64,000 bases of DNA, taken from CAZGEA01 sp964524515. Lineage in GTDB: Bacteria > Patescibacteriota > Microgenomatia > UBA8517. Both the position numbers and the translations under genes were made by a program. Location of the stretch: assembly GCA_964524515.1 (NCBI GenBank), contig CAZGEA010000002.1:62001-126000 (forward strand). The letters run 5' to 3'. The notes beneath the pieces were generated by a model that searched no databases, was not told the origin of the DNA, and saw nothing but the letters and a program-made list of their open reading frames with translations. Positions 32,271 to 41,279 of the stretch are shown here, in pieces (position 1 is the first letter of the stretch; the number at the start of each line of letters is the position of its first letter).

Positions 32271-32792
32271 TTATCCCTGTGCGGCTTTTGCCTGAAGGAT
32301 CATAACCAATTTCTGTAGATTTCCATTAAGTGTCCCCACTAATCCATAAACAGGGGAAAGCATTGAACCAATTGCCTGAGCATATAGTTCTTTCTTTGAA
32401 GGTAATTTAGAAATTGCAATAAGTTGTGCCTTGTCGTAAAAAACGCCATCAATAACTCCAGCTTTTGGTTGTGGAATCTCACTTTTCTTTAAAAAATTTC
32501 CAAGTGCCTGAATTGGAGCAACTGAATCATCATTTGTATAAATTACTGCAGTTTGTCCTGACAATATAGAGTCCTGTGATGCCTCTTTTGGAAGATTAGC
32601 TTGAGTAGCTGCAATTCTAATGAGGGTGTTTTTTGCAACTAACATTCGAGCATTTGATTTTTTAAGATCAGCTTTAAGTGCTTCTGCAATAGGTACATTC
32701 ATCTTTGTAAAATCCACAAAAATTGAAGAACTGGATTTTGACAATTTTTCAGCTAAATCTGCGATTACTGTAGCTTTTTCGGTTTTTTTCAT
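32271..32792 (-). CDS. rplJ: 50S ribosomal protein L10
   Basis: The 173-residue protein matches L10: N-terminal KATVIADLAEKLSKSSSSIFVDFTKM, the KNTLIRIA segment, and a C-terminal tail that carries L7/L12 dimers. Start: ATG at 32792, six bases after GAAGGA; a longer frame from 32813 would include the leader. L10, in complex with L7/L12, normally represses its own operon by binding the leader, which is present here. Confidence 0.94.
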   Translation of the reverse strand: MKKTEKATVIADLAEKLSKSSSSIFVDFTKMNVPIAEALKADLKKSNARMLVAKNTLIRIAATQANLPKEASQDSILSGQTAVIYTNDDSVAPIQALGNFLKKSEIPQPKAGVIDGVFYDKAQLIAISKLPSKKELYAQAIGSMLSPVYGLVGTLNGNLQKLVMILQAKAAQG

Positions 32793-32796
32793 TTTT

Positions 32797-32860
32797 ATCC
32801 TTCGGCAAGGCAAAATATTTTCCGACTTATTTCTTAATAAGCCAACTTGCTGTCTTTAGG
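32797..32860 (-). promoter_or_regulatory. L10 leader (ribosomal protein autoregulation)
   Basis: Minus strand AAAGACAGCAAG...CTTGCCGAAGG reproduces the L10-leader core: the GACAGC segment and its partner TTGCCGAAGG, separated by a GGCTTATT/AATAAGTC hairpin. It ends in the Shine-Dalgarno of rplJ. Confidence 0.8.
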
Positions 32861-32867
32861 TATGGCT

Positions 32868-32896
32868 AGTATAGCAAACGAACTATATTTTGGCAA
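32868..32896 (-). promoter_or_regulatory. Promoter of rplJ-rplL
   Basis: Minus strand TTGCCA (32891-32896), a 17-base spacer and TATACT (32868-32873), just upstream of the L10 leader. Confidence 0.7.
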
Positions 32897-32898
32897 AT

Positions 32899-32947
32899 AA
32901 ATAGGGTATGACCAGAAGCTTCAAGTGAAGTAGTTCCAGTCATACCC
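32899..32947 (-). terminator. Terminator of the 32985 gene
   Basis: GGGTATGAC (32904-32912) / GTCATACCC (32939-32947) with TATTTATTT after it on the minus strand. Confidence 0.75.
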
Positions 32948-32984
32948 GACAAACATTTACCCTGTTATTTTACCGATTCTAATT

Positions 32985-33254
32985 TTAAGTTTGATTGAAA
33001 GCCCCATGAAGTGCTTTGGCTACTTCAATGTCAGGAGATATGGCTTCAACCTCTGCAGTTGAGAGTTTTGTAATATCTCGAATCATTAGATTTTTTTGCC
33101 TTGCAAGATCAACACATTTACCAGATAGAAGTAAGGCGTCTCGCTCAGACTTCCTCAGAACCTGTCGCACATATAAATGGATTTTCATTCTCATGTACTC
33201 AAGAACCTTATCCCTATTAGTCATGGATGTTTGTGCTTGAACATGCAATGTCAT
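32985..33254 (-). CDS. Small helical orphan protein
   Basis: The 89-residue product is basic at the N-terminus and helical throughout (DKVLEYMRMKIHLYVRQVLRKSERDALLL). Function unknown. Start: ATG at 33254, eight bases after GGAG; the longer frame from 33290 runs through the leader. The leader has TATAAT and GTACATTTTTATTT, a variant of the GCAC box. Monocistronic with its own terminator. Confidence 0.6.
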   Translation of the reverse strand: MTLHVQAQTSMTNRDKVLEYMRMKIHLYVRQVLRKSERDALLLSGKCVDLARQKNLMIRDITKLSTAEVEAISPDIEVAKALHGAFNQT

Positions 33255-33324
33255 AACAAATGCTCCAATCAAATAAAAATGTACGATCAAGTATTATAAC
33301 AATAGTTGTGATATATTAAAAGTA

Positions 33325-34692
33325 ATGAGGTTTTTAAGGGCTTTTGTAATCTTTTTACTCCTATTTTTATCTTTTCCGATCAACTCATTTGCTCAGGCAC
33401 CAAACTTTCTAGGACAAAACCATAAATATTCAGTGGTACTGCGAGGAAACGGAGAAGCAATAATCTCAATGAAGGCAATTGTATCAAATCTAGGGACAGA
33501 TCCAATATCAAATATCAAATTAAAATTGCCAGGATCAGTAAATGCTCAAGACTTAGTTGCATATCAAATAATAGCAACGCCAAGATGTGTTCAATATGAT
33601 TATACTCAAAAGTCAGATCCCACAATTTCCGTAATAGCACCTTATCCATATCCTTGTCTTGCATATCAAGATGAAACATACGATTCATATAGTTACGTTT
33701 ATGATGCCAATACTAAATATCAAAAAGCACAAGTAGAAACAAATAATAACGAAATAAATATCTCCTTACCAAAACCAATTGCCAAAGAAAAATCAGGAGC
33801 CTATTTTCTTTATTTTCGATCAATGGGAATGGTTGCCAAACAAACAGGGGGAATTTTTAACTACACATTCGAATCAATAAAAGTTGAAGATAAAATCCAA
33901 TCACTTCAAGTCGGAATATCAACTGATAGCGATTTGTATCTCAAAAATGCAACAGGCCAAGTGGACTATAAAAATGTTTCGGCTCCAGTTGCTGAATTAA
34001 ATGGTGTAGCTGCAGACGCTCAAGTAACAAGTCGGTCGTTTGATAATTTTTACAATCAAATAGGCTATGGATCTATTCAAAAATCAGCAAGCAATTTGGC
34101 CTCTGGTGAATCTTACAAAGTAACTGGTAAATATGCCGACACAAAGTGGAAGCTTTATATAAATGAAATACTAATTGGCCTTGGGGTTTTAGCTTTAGTC
34201 GTATTTTTAATTGTCATTGCATCAATTTCAATTTTTAAATTTTCGCACTCAAAACAGTCACCATCTAGTTTTTCATCAAACAAAAAAGCTGCAATTGTGA
34301 TTGCAGTAAGTTTTATGCAATCTTTATCAATTGGAATTCTAACGATTGCTTTGGTTTTTGCATTTAATTTTGTGGGAAAGCTACCTTTTTCATATATGGG
34401 TGGGGGAATAAGTATAAGCATAATTTTAATTATGTGCATGTTGGTCATTTCATTTATGCTCTATGCTGGTATTTTATTTGGACCAGTCTTAGTAATTGGC
34501 CAAAAATATGGAATAACTTGGGCTTTGTTCACATTTTTCTTAAGTATCGTTTGGATTGTATTGTTTGCAATAATTTTTACAGTTGGATATTTCTTAATAG
34601 TTGGAAATCAAAATCAAATTTATCCAATGTACTCAAGAGGTGTTACTGAGCCTGCAATAGCTCCAGTTCAAGATCTAAAAACGATCAATTAA
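33325..34692 (+). CDS. Exported membrane protein with large outer domain
   Basis: The 455-residue protein starts with a signal peptide (1-23, cleavage likely after SFAQA). An extracytoplasmic beta-rich domain follows (25-270), then about four membrane helices (280-300, 325-350, 360-385, 395-425) and a short tail. The outer domain resembles exported immunoglobulin-like or DUF-type folds in general layout only. No family is assigned. It is convergent with rplA and overlaps it by eight bases. Confidence 0.7.
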   Translation: MRFLRAFVIFLLLFLSFPINSFAQAPNFLGQNHKYSVVLRGNGEAIISMKAIVSNLGTDPISNIKLKLPGSVNAQDLVAYQIIATPRCVQYDYTQKSDPTISVIAPYPYPCLAYQDETYDSYSYVYDANTKYQKAQVETNNNEINISLPKPIAKEKSGAYFLYFRSMGMVAKQTGGIFNYTFESIKVEDKIQSLQVGISTDSDLYLKNATGQVDYKNVSAPVAELNGVAADAQVTSRSFDNFYNQIGYGSIQKSASNLASGESYKVTGKYADTKWKLYINEILIGLGVLALVVFLIVIASISIFKFSHSKQSPSSFSSNKKAAIVIAVSFMQSLSIGILTIALVFAFNFVGKLPFSYMGGGISISIILIMCMLVISFMLYAGILFGPVLVIGQKYGITWALFTFFLSIVWIVLFAIIFTVGYFLIVGNQNQIYPMYSRGVTEPAIAPVQDLKTIN

Positions 34693-35431
34693 CAATCAAT
34701 CTGATTGAAGGGCTCATCGAAGCAGTCATGTAAGCTTTAATAACTTGGCGCTTTCCAAAAGCATTTAAAATTGCAGATGCATTATCCATCAAATCTGTTT
34801 CGCTCATACTAACTTTTCCACATGTGGTATGAATCAGTGGTGCTTTTTTCTCAGTTTTAATTGTAATTGCATTTTGAGAAAATGCTTCGGCGTCTTTTAC
34901 AGATTTAATTAAAGTTCCATTTTTTGGATTTGGCATCATTCCTCTTGGTCCTAAAATTCTAGCAAATCCAACTAACTGTGGCATCATATCAGCTGTAGCC
35001 AAAAGTACATCAAAATCAACTTTTCCAGCTTTTAGTTTTTCAATTGTTTTCTCGTTAGCAACTTCAACTATTTTTGTACGTCCTGCTGAATGAGGAAGAT
35101 TAACATTTACACTCATTCCTTCTTTTTTAACTACTAAATGAAGTTCAACTGTTCCATCAAATTTGGAATAACTAACTTGTTTGACCAGTGCAATTGCATC
35201 TTTTAATGCATAATGTTTATTAGAATCAACTTTTGATTTATTTGAAACATAATGCTTTCCACGAATCCGAGCTGTCTTTTTAACTTTTAATGCTTCAGTT
35301 TCAGCTTCAGTTGATTCATTTGTTGGGTTAATATCATCACCCATCAATTTGACTCTCTGTCCACCTTTAAGTCCTGCAACGTGTACTTTGTCGTCTTTTG
35401 TTTCGTTCTTCTTTTTTATTTCTTTTTTCAT
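34685..35431 (-). CDS. rplA: 50S ribosomal protein L1 with N-terminal extension
   Basis: Residues about 70-248 are L1: YALKDAIALVKQVSYSKFDGTVELHL, LPHSAGRTKIVEVAN, and ARILGPRGMMPNPKNGTLIKSVKDA, the typical RNA-binding signature. The first 70 residues are a Lys/Glu-rich extension absent from most bacteria. L1 forms the L1 stalk of the 50S subunit and often represses its own operon. It follows rplK by four bases. Confidence 0.94.
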   Translation of the reverse strand: MKKEIKKKNETKDDKVHVAGLKGGQRVKLMGDDINPTNESTEAETEALKVKKTARIRGKHYVSNKSKVDSNKHYALKDAIALVKQVSYSKFDGTVELHLVVKKEGMSVNVNLPHSAGRTKIVEVANEKTIEKLKAGKVDFDVLLATADMMPQLVGFARILGPRGMMPNPKNGTLIKSVKDAEAFSQNAITIKTEKKAPLIHTTCGKVSMSETDLMDNASAILNAFGKRQVIKAYMTASMSPSIRLIVN

Positions 35432-35435
35432 TTTA

Positions 35436-35861
35436 TTAATTTTCTACTCCAATTCCCATTGATCGGGCACTTCCTGCAACAATTTTGGATGCAGCTTCAA
35501 TATTATCAGTATTTAAGTCAGGCATCTTGGCTGTTGCGATCTTAATTACTTGTGCTTTTGTTAGTTTTGCAACAATATCTCGTCCTGGTGTTTTAGAAGC
35601 TGAGGTGATTCCTAATTCTTTTTTAATAAGCTCAGAAACAGGAGCCATTTTGATAATAAAATCAAAAGTACGATCTTCGTAAATTGTAACTACTGCAGGC
35701 ACAATTTGACCACGCATTGCTGAAGTTTTGTCATTATATTGTTTAACGAAGTCCATCAAAGATACTCCGTGTTGTCCAAGGGATGTACCAACTGGAGGTG
35801 CAGGAGTTGCCTCTCCACCTTTAAGGTTTAATTTAACGATTGTTTTTACTTTTTTTGCCAT
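35436..35861 (-). CDS. rplK: 50S ribosomal protein L11
   Basis: The 141-residue product shows the L11 signatures VKLNLKGGEATPAPPVGTSLGQHGVSLMDF at the N-terminus and the C-terminal rRNA-binding domain with KTPGRDIVAKLT and GSARSMGI. It forms the GTPase-associated centre with 23S rRNA. It heads the rplK-rplA pair, but nusG and secE, which normally sit directly upstream, are 3.8 kb away with other genes between. Confidence 0.96.
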   Translation of the reverse strand: MAKKVKTIVKLNLKGGEATPAPPVGTSLGQHGVSLMDFVKQYNDKTSAMRGQIVPAVVTIYEDRTFDFIIKMAPVSELIKKELGITSASKTPGRDIVAKLTKAQVIKIATAKMPDLNTDNIEAASKIVAGSARSMGIGVEN

Positions 35862-35972
35862 ATCGATTTATTTAAAATCTCCCTCACAAAAATAATCTGT
35901 GAAGTGGAATGAGTATATCATATTGATATCAAATTTGCATAATTTAGTCATTTAAACATACAATCTTAATAT

Positions 35973-36563
35973 ATGACTGACTCAGAACCACTAAGGATTA
36001 CAGAAATTGGTCCAAGTATCTCGCCAATTGCCCACATTTTGCGTGAAGATTTGGTACCAAAAGATGCAGTAATAGCCTTTATCGAACCATCAAAAAGTGT
36101 CTTAGACGGTTTATCCTTTAGTATTAAGGCAGATGAGATAAAATCAGTCATAATTCAAGCTGAGTTACCAAATCTTCCATATGGCAACAATTCTCAAGAT
36201 ATAATTGTCGTCTCCAATGTCTTTGGCTCTCCTGGAGCAATTGCACGAGAAGTTGAATTTAACGATGACCCTTTGGGTTATATAGGTGAACTTCAAAAAA
36301 CAACTCACCCATGGATGGAAGAGATTAAACGAGTAGTAAAACCAAATGGAAAAATAATAATACTAGAAACTTCAACTCCACTTCCAATTGATGCAATGGA
36401 GAATTTATGCGAAAACGAAGATCTTCAAATAATTGAAAAACATAAAAGAGACGAAACATCAAAAATATTTGATCCAAACAACAAAATTGGTTTCAAATTC
36501 GCGACTCTAATTCAAGAAGGTTCAAATAAGGGAAGCTATGCTTTGGTTCTTGAAAAAGAATAA
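35973..36563 (+). CDS. SAM-dependent methyltransferase-like protein
   Basis: The 196-residue protein has a class I methyltransferase outline: a motif I variant ITEIGPSISPIAHIL (few glycines), LPYGNNSQDIIVVSNVFG, and EIKRVVKPNGKIIILE as the post-motif III strand. The degenerate glycine loop makes activity uncertain. It lies between ribosomal operons on the opposite strand. Substrate unknown. Confidence 0.65.
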   Translation: MTDSEPLRITEIGPSISPIAHILREDLVPKDAVIAFIEPSKSVLDGLSFSIKADEIKSVIIQAELPNLPYGNNSQDIIVVSNVFGSPGAIAREVEFNDDPLGYIGELQKTTHPWMEEIKRVVKPNGKIIILETSTPLPIDAMENLCENEDLQIIEKHKRDETSKIFDPNNKIGFKFATLIQEGSNKGSYALVLEKE

Positions 36564-36599
36564 AAGCGCGAGCATTTTTTTATAATTTCGCCCGCGCTT
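36564..36599. terminator. Hairpin shared by two convergent genes
   Basis: AAGCGCG / CGCGCTT with a T-rich loop between the convergent 35973 and 36614 genes. T-rich flanks are weak on both sides. Confidence 0.6.
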
Positions 36600-36613
36600 A
36601 TTAGATAAAAAAT

Positions 36614-36853
36614 TTAAGTAATTCTTCCAGAGATTCCAAGTAATCTAAACTCTGCAAACTCTGCACCGCATGTTTCAACAATCAGATACTGGTTGTTTAA
36701 CAGATTTAGATCAATACTGCTTAAAAAATAACAAGATATTTTTTGGCGCATAAAATACCTTGAAAGCTTTAAAGCAACTGATCTAAAAACAGTCTCAGAA
36801 CCAACCAATATTGTGATTGTTACAGTTTTGGTTCTAATCAAACTAGCTATCAT
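36614..36853 (-). CDS. Small orphan protein
   Basis: The 79-residue product is mixed alpha/beta, with no signal peptide and no recognised family. GAGGAT lies seven bases before the ATG, and the leader has the GCAC box (36870-36873) and TATACT (36891-36896), which is part of a palindrome shared with the divergent peptidase gene. Same architecture as the other GCAC-box orphans. Confidence 0.6.
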   Translation of the reverse strand: MIASLIRTKTVTITILVGSETVFRSVALKLSRYFMRQKISCYFLSSIDLNLLNNQYLIVETCGAEFAEFRLLGISGRIT

Positions 36854-36890
36854 GACAAATCCTCACAAAGTGCTTTTAAACGAGATTTTA

Positions 36891-36898
36891 AGTATACT
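36891..36898. promoter_or_regulatory. Palindromic -10 box serving both directions
   Basis: AGTATACT reads TATACT on both strands. It is correctly placed for the 36614-36853 gene (minus) and for the peptidase gene starting at 36908 (plus). Confidence 0.55.
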
Positions 36899-36907
36899 AT
36901 GAAAAAG

Positions 36908-38398
36908 ATGAAATCAAATAATAAATCTATTACAAAACTTCTTGAAAAATACCAAGAAATATCTCGTATTGGCCAGATTGCCTCAGTAGTCAATTACGAT
37001 ACGGCAATATCACTTCCTCAAAAAGGATCAGATTCTAGGGCTAATCAGATGGCTTATTTGGCACAATTAGGAGCAGATAAATGGCTAGATAAAGATTTTA
37101 AAGAAATTTTTGAAAATGCCAAAAAAGAAAATAATTTGAATATTGAAGAAAAAGCTATTCTAAGAAATATTGATCACTCAGCTAAATTTTATTTTAAAGT
37201 CCCCAAAAAATTAATTGTGGAATATTCACACTTAACTTCAAAATCTTTTATGGTTTGGCAGAAAGCAAAAGTAGAAAATAAATTTGAGGATTTCGCACCA
37301 TATTTAGAAAAATTAATTGATAAAAACATTGAGATCGCAAACTATGTAGGTTATGACAAAAATCCATACGATGCACTTTTGGATATGTACGAACCAGGTT
37401 TAAAAACTAGTGAATTAGAAATTATTTTTGATGAATTAGTTAAAAATTTAAGCCCATTAGTTAAGAAATTAGCTTCAAATAATCAAAAATCAATTCTACG
37501 TGGAACAGATAAAACTTATTCAGTTGACTCCCAAATAAAAATTGCAAATTATGTATTAGGGTTAATGGGTTACGATTTTGAAGGAGGGCGAATGGATGTT
37601 TCAAGTCACCCTTTCACTTCAACTTTGGGGTTAGGGGATGTGAGAATTACAAATCGATACAAAAATAACGATTTTATTGAATCAATCATGGTTGCAATGC
37701 ACGAAGGTGGGCATGCCATATATGATCAAGGAGTTAATCCTGATTATTTCGAAACACCTTTGGATGGTGGAGTCTCACTTGGAATCCATGAATCCCAATC
37801 TCGTTTTTGGGAAAATCAAATAGGCAGATCAAAAGAATTTATTAACTTTATTTTTCCACTTTTAAAATCTCATTACGGTAATGAACTTAATAATTCAAAT
37901 TCAGAAGATATTTATTTTGAGGCAACAAAAGTAAATCCATCATTGATTAGAACCGATGCAGATGAGGTGACTTACAATCTTCACGTTGCGCTTCGCTTTG
38001 AATTAGAAAATGCTTTAATTAACAAAAAAATAAAAGTAAAAGAATTGCCAACAAGATGGAAAGAAAAAATGAAAAAATATTTGGCAGTTGTGCCAGATAC
38101 AGATCGCGAAGGAGTGCTTCAGGATGTTCACTGGTCAGAGGGCATGTTTGGCTATTTCCCAACTTATACTTTGGGAAATTTATACAGTGCACAATTTACC
38201 CATTTCATGGAAAAAAGTTTGGATATTAAAAAATTAGTTTCAGAGGGTAATTTTAAGCCAATGCTTGATTGGTTGAGATCAAATATTCATACATTTGGAA
38301 GTCGTGATTTGCCCGATGATTTGGCACAAAAAATAACTGGCGTTAAACTAAACCCAAAATATTTTATTGATTATATTGACAAAAAATATAATAAATAA
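36908..38398 (+). CDS. Metallocarboxypeptidase, M32 (Taq carboxypeptidase) family
   Basis: The 496-residue protein has the M32 zinc motif HEGGH in MVAMHEGGHAIYDQGV near residue 262, then GVSLGIHESQSRFWENQIGRS with the downstream Glu ligand. Near the C-terminus are TDREGVLQDVHWSEGMFGYFPTYTLGN, all typical of the family. It removes C-terminal residues from peptides in the cytosol, which suits an auxotroph that salvages amino acids. The ATG at 36908 is preferred over 36899, because the latter touches the -10 box. Confidence 0.92.
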   Translation: MKSNNKSITKLLEKYQEISRIGQIASVVNYDTAISLPQKGSDSRANQMAYLAQLGADKWLDKDFKEIFENAKKENNLNIEEKAILRNIDHSAKFYFKVPKKLIVEYSHLTSKSFMVWQKAKVENKFEDFAPYLEKLIDKNIEIANYVGYDKNPYDALLDMYEPGLKTSELEIIFDELVKNLSPLVKKLASNNQKSILRGTDKTYSVDSQIKIANYVLGLMGYDFEGGRMDVSSHPFTSTLGLGDVRITNRYKNNDFIESIMVAMHEGGHAIYDQGVNPDYFETPLDGGVSLGIHESQSRFWENQIGRSKEFINFIFPLLKSHYGNELNNSNSEDIYFEATKVNPSLIRTDADEVTYNLHVALRFELENALINKKIKVKELPTRWKEKMKKYLAVVPDTDREGVLQDVHWSEGMFGYFPTYTLGNLYSAQFTHFMEKSLDIKKLVSEGNFKPMLDWLRSNIHTFGSRDLPDDLAQKITGVKLNPKYFIDYIDKKYNK

Positions 38399-38430
38399 AC
38401 CTTTAGAATATATTCCTTTATAATGGGATT

Positions 38431-39642
38431 ATGGATCCAGATGCCCGACCAGAAATTGCACCAGCAAAACTCACATTAAGAGATAATTTTGCCCGTTGCG
38501 ACACTCCATTTTTTTCTGAACAATTCACGCTCCCAGTCCAGAGAAATTACTCTGATTTTAAATCAGTCCTGTGTCATCCTGGAAATCCACTACATGATCT
38601 AATGTCTTTTGATAGTGTGAACCAAAGACTAGTGCATGAAAACCGTGACGGGATGGGAAGCGAAAATTTTTTTGAGGAGTCTGAGAAGTCGGGTAATTTA
38701 AGAATTCTCAAAACTAAAGTTATTTATTACAACATTGGAGATGATTTAGTTAGTCCAAGAGAAGTAGAAGCCACAATTTTAATGAAAGGACCAAAAATGG
38801 AAACTGGAGCAAGGTCTGGTGACTATGAGTACAAAGCTGACAAAGCTAGATATAATTTAACTGCAGCAATAATTGCAGAATGTCCCGACAATACGTCACT
38901 TGAGGGGATATTGTGCGCAGGGCGTCTTACTTACCAAACAAAAGAATTTTTTGTTGATGCAAATCGTTTCCCGTCAGTTCAAACAGGCCCTGGTGGTAAA
39001 TCAGGAGTAGAAGTTGTCTCCAAAATACTAAAAAGAAATCAATTCAAAAGAGCATCTTCAACTGTCGAAATGATGGGAGCTTTTACTAGTAGACTCAGAA
39101 AACAAGTGGACGCCGAATTTTCGTTTTACGAAAAACAAGGAGTATATGAAACAGAATCTGAGTTTAATTTTGATACTTCAAAAATTGAAGAAAGTTATGC
39201 AACTGAAAGAACCACACAAAATGAAAAACTAAAAGATATGCTAAGTAAACTTACAGAAAAAGGATTGATTCAAGATTTACCCACAACCAGAGGAATAAAA
39301 TCACCACTGGAATCACCAGAAATTAAAAATTTAATTCTTGAATATGATCTAAGAGCTGGAAAGTTTGCATATGGAGTTGCTCGCGAACAAAGAAAAGAAT
39401 CTCTTCAAAAATTGCTTATTGCAGTAGCCACTCACTCACAGCTCTTGATTGCAAACAGAATAGATAAACGAACTCTATTGCAAGATCGAGTACGAAAAGT
39501 AAAAGAATATCATCTGTTAACAGAGAAACACGAAGATTTCAGAGCTGATGAGGTGCGCCCTGCACTTTTGCACAATCAAACAATGCTTTACCCAGAGGAC
39601 CTATTAGCACAATTAGTGGGTCATTATTATTTGGGAGAATAA
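38431..39642 (+). CDS. Unrecognised soluble protein
   Basis: The 403-residue product is hydrophilic without signal peptide or membrane helix. The N-terminal half is mixed alpha/beta and the C-terminal half is helical, with long charged helices (about 225-380). No catalytic motif is evident. TATAAT (38419-38424) ends six bases before the ATG, so the mRNA should be leaderless. It is convergent with nusG (four bases apart). Confidence 0.68.
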   Translation: MDPDARPEIAPAKLTLRDNFARCDTPFFSEQFTLPVQRNYSDFKSVLCHPGNPLHDLMSFDSVNQRLVHENRDGMGSENFFEESEKSGNLRILKTKVIYYNIGDDLVSPREVEATILMKGPKMETGARSGDYEYKADKARYNLTAAIIAECPDNTSLEGILCAGRLTYQTKEFFVDANRFPSVQTGPGGKSGVEVVSKILKRNQFKRASSTVEMMGAFTSRLRKQVDAEFSFYEKQGVYETESEFNFDTSKIEESYATERTTQNEKLKDMLSKLTEKGLIQDLPTTRGIKSPLESPEIKNLILEYDLRAGKFAYGVAREQRKESLQKLLIAVATHSQLLIANRIDKRTLLQDRVRKVKEYHLLTEKHEDFRADEVRPALLHNQTMLYPEDLLAQLVGHYYLGE

Positions 39643-39646
39643 AAAA

Positions 39647-40294
39647 TTAAACTTTAGCAACTTGAAGAATATCAAGTTCAACTGGAGTTTCACGTCCAAA
39701 GATTGAAATCAAAACTTTAATCTTTCCTTTAACTTCATCAACTTCGTGAACTGATCCCAACATGTCAGAAAATGGTCCATCTGTAATCTTGACTGGGTCT
39801 CCAACTGTAATTTTGGTTTTGTATCGTGGAGCAGGGGATGAAACGAACTTTTGAATGTTAGTAACCTCAGCCTGAGATAAAGCAGTAGGAGTGTCTCCAG
39901 ATCCAACGAATCCTGTAACACCAGGTGTGGTACGAACTGCCAACCATGCAGCATCATCCAAAATCATTTTAACCAATAAATATCCTGGGAAGATTTTTTC
40001 CTTTATAGTCATTTTCTTTCCACCACGGACAACAACTTTGTCTTGAGTTGGAATAAGCATTTCAAATACATTTCCAGTCAAATTCATAGTTTCTACTCTT
40101 TGTTTAAGATTTTGGGAAACTCTTCCTTCATGTCCAGATGCGGTATGAACTACATACCATTTAGCTTTTTCATCTTCTGTTTTGGAGATAATTATATGTC
40201 CTGGAATTTTTGCACGGCCTGCACCACGCTCATCTACACCAGTGTCATGGGTTTTAGGAGTCTCGTTTAAAACTGATTTATCTGTTTGATCCAT
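39647..40294 (-). CDS. nusG: Transcription termination/antitermination factor NusG
   Basis: After a 50-residue acidic/polar extension, the NGN domain begins (KWYVVHTASGHEGRVSQNLKQRVE), with IFPGYLLVKMILDDAAWLAVRTTPGVTGFVG. The KOW domain follows (VGDPVKITDGPFSDMLGSVHEVDEVKGKIKVLISIFGRETPVELDILQV). NusG binds RNA polymerase and links it to Rho or the ribosome. Length is 215, slightly above the usual 180. It follows secE in the normal order. Confidence 0.96.
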   Translation of the reverse strand: MDQTDKSVLNETPKTHDTGVDERGAGRAKIPGHIIISKTEDEKAKWYVVHTASGHEGRVSQNLKQRVETMNLTGNVFEMLIPTQDKVVVRGGKKMTIKEKIFPGYLLVKMILDDAAWLAVRTTPGVTGFVGSGDTPTALSQAEVTNIQKFVSSPAPRYKTKITVGDPVKITDGPFSDMLGSVHEVDEVKGKIKVLISIFGRETPVELDILQVAKV

Positions 40295-40326
40295 TTTATT
40301 TTAATTATTTTTTAAAATTTCTTAAT

Positions 40327-40503
40327 TTATTTCTTGATTATTGCCTCAAATGCTTTAGCAAAAGTAAAATCAAGGCTACCAAGCATTATACTAACTATAG
40401 CAGAGACTACGATAACCATAATAGTTAAATTAACTACATGCCGTGCAGTGGGCCATGTAACTTTCTTCAACTCACTAAAAACTTCCTTTAAATATGTCAA
40501 CAT
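40327..40503 (-). CDS. secE: Preprotein translocase subunit SecE
   Basis: The 58-residue protein has the minimal SecE layout: an amphipathic helix with the conserved VFSELKKVTWPTARHVV, then a single membrane helix (about 26-45), then a polar end. SecE clamps SecY in the translocon. It lies 32 bases upstream of nusG, the classical gene order. This short gene is easily missed because of its size. Confidence 0.92.
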   Translation of the reverse strand: MLTYLKEVFSELKKVTWPTARHVVNLTIMVIVVSAIVSIMLGSLDFTFAKAFEAIIKK

Positions 40504-40604
40504 GAAATTATATAACGAAGTATAGCAAATATACCAAAAAAATGGGAATATATCAAATTTTGCTGTATTATAGGCAACTACCCAAGCACTTTAAGAGGTG
40601 AACA

Positions 40605-41213
40605 ATGCGTGTTTTTAGAGTAACAAATGATAAGATCGAATCTGGAATTTCAATTAGTACAAACCCTTATCCAAAATTTTCATTTCGAAATAGGAATTTT
40701 GACATAGATCAACCAGATGCTCCAAATTTTATTGAGTACAAAGATCAGAAAGCAATGATTCAGCGTGCAGGTTTAAAAATTGTTGCCCAACAAGATTTAC
40801 CTGAACCGCCTGTCTGGCAATTTTGGAAATGGATTGCATGGAAATTTCGTAATACACAACCGCAAAGGTTCGTTTTGTTTCCTGATGACAATGAAGAAGA
40901 AAACGAGAAAGCATTAATTTTCTGGGATGTTTACACAGGTTCAACAGGAAATCCTCAGCCAGAATTACTAAATGCAGATTTTATTACAATTGAAGAGTCG
41001 CCATCAGCAATCGGCAGTGTCTCACCAACTTTGTATATTATTTTAATATTATCTCCGGATATGGAGGTTAGTATTCAAAAATTTACTTTGTACACAGAAG
41101 ATGGCAAAGAACAGGGACTTTATATGGTTTGGAATGGAACAGACTTAGTTGTTGAAACAAGAATTACAGACATGGATAGTTTCAAATGGAAAACAGTTAA
41201 AATCTTTGAGTAA
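40605..41213 (+). CDS. Orphan protein
   Basis: The 202-residue soluble protein has a beta-rich start (MRVFRVTNDKIESGISIS), a Trp-rich segment (VWQFWKWIAWKF, near 70-80) and a strand-rich C-terminal part. It is not recognised. The leader has TATTAT, the GCAC box (40586-40589) and AGAGG eight bases before the ATG. Terminator at 41226-41274. Same cassette style as 29206-31755. Confidence 0.65.
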   Translation: MRVFRVTNDKIESGISISTNPYPKFSFRNRNFDIDQPDAPNFIEYKDQKAMIQRAGLKIVAQQDLPEPPVWQFWKWIAWKFRNTQPQRFVLFPDDNEEENEKALIFWDVYTGSTGNPQPELLNADFITIEESPSAIGSVSPTLYIILILSPDMEVSIQKFTLYTEDGKEQGLYMVWNGTDLVVETRITDMDSFKWKTVKIFE

Positions 41214-41225
41214 GTATTTTATGAG

Positions 41226-41274
41226 GAGCAGTAATTATTCAATAAAATGGATAAAAGCTGCTCTTTATTTTTTT
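41226..41274 (+). terminator. Rho-independent terminator
   Basis: GAGCAG / CTGCTC stem with a long loop, then TTTATTTTTTT. Ends the 40605 gene. Confidence 0.75.
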
Positions 41275-41279
41275 GTAAT

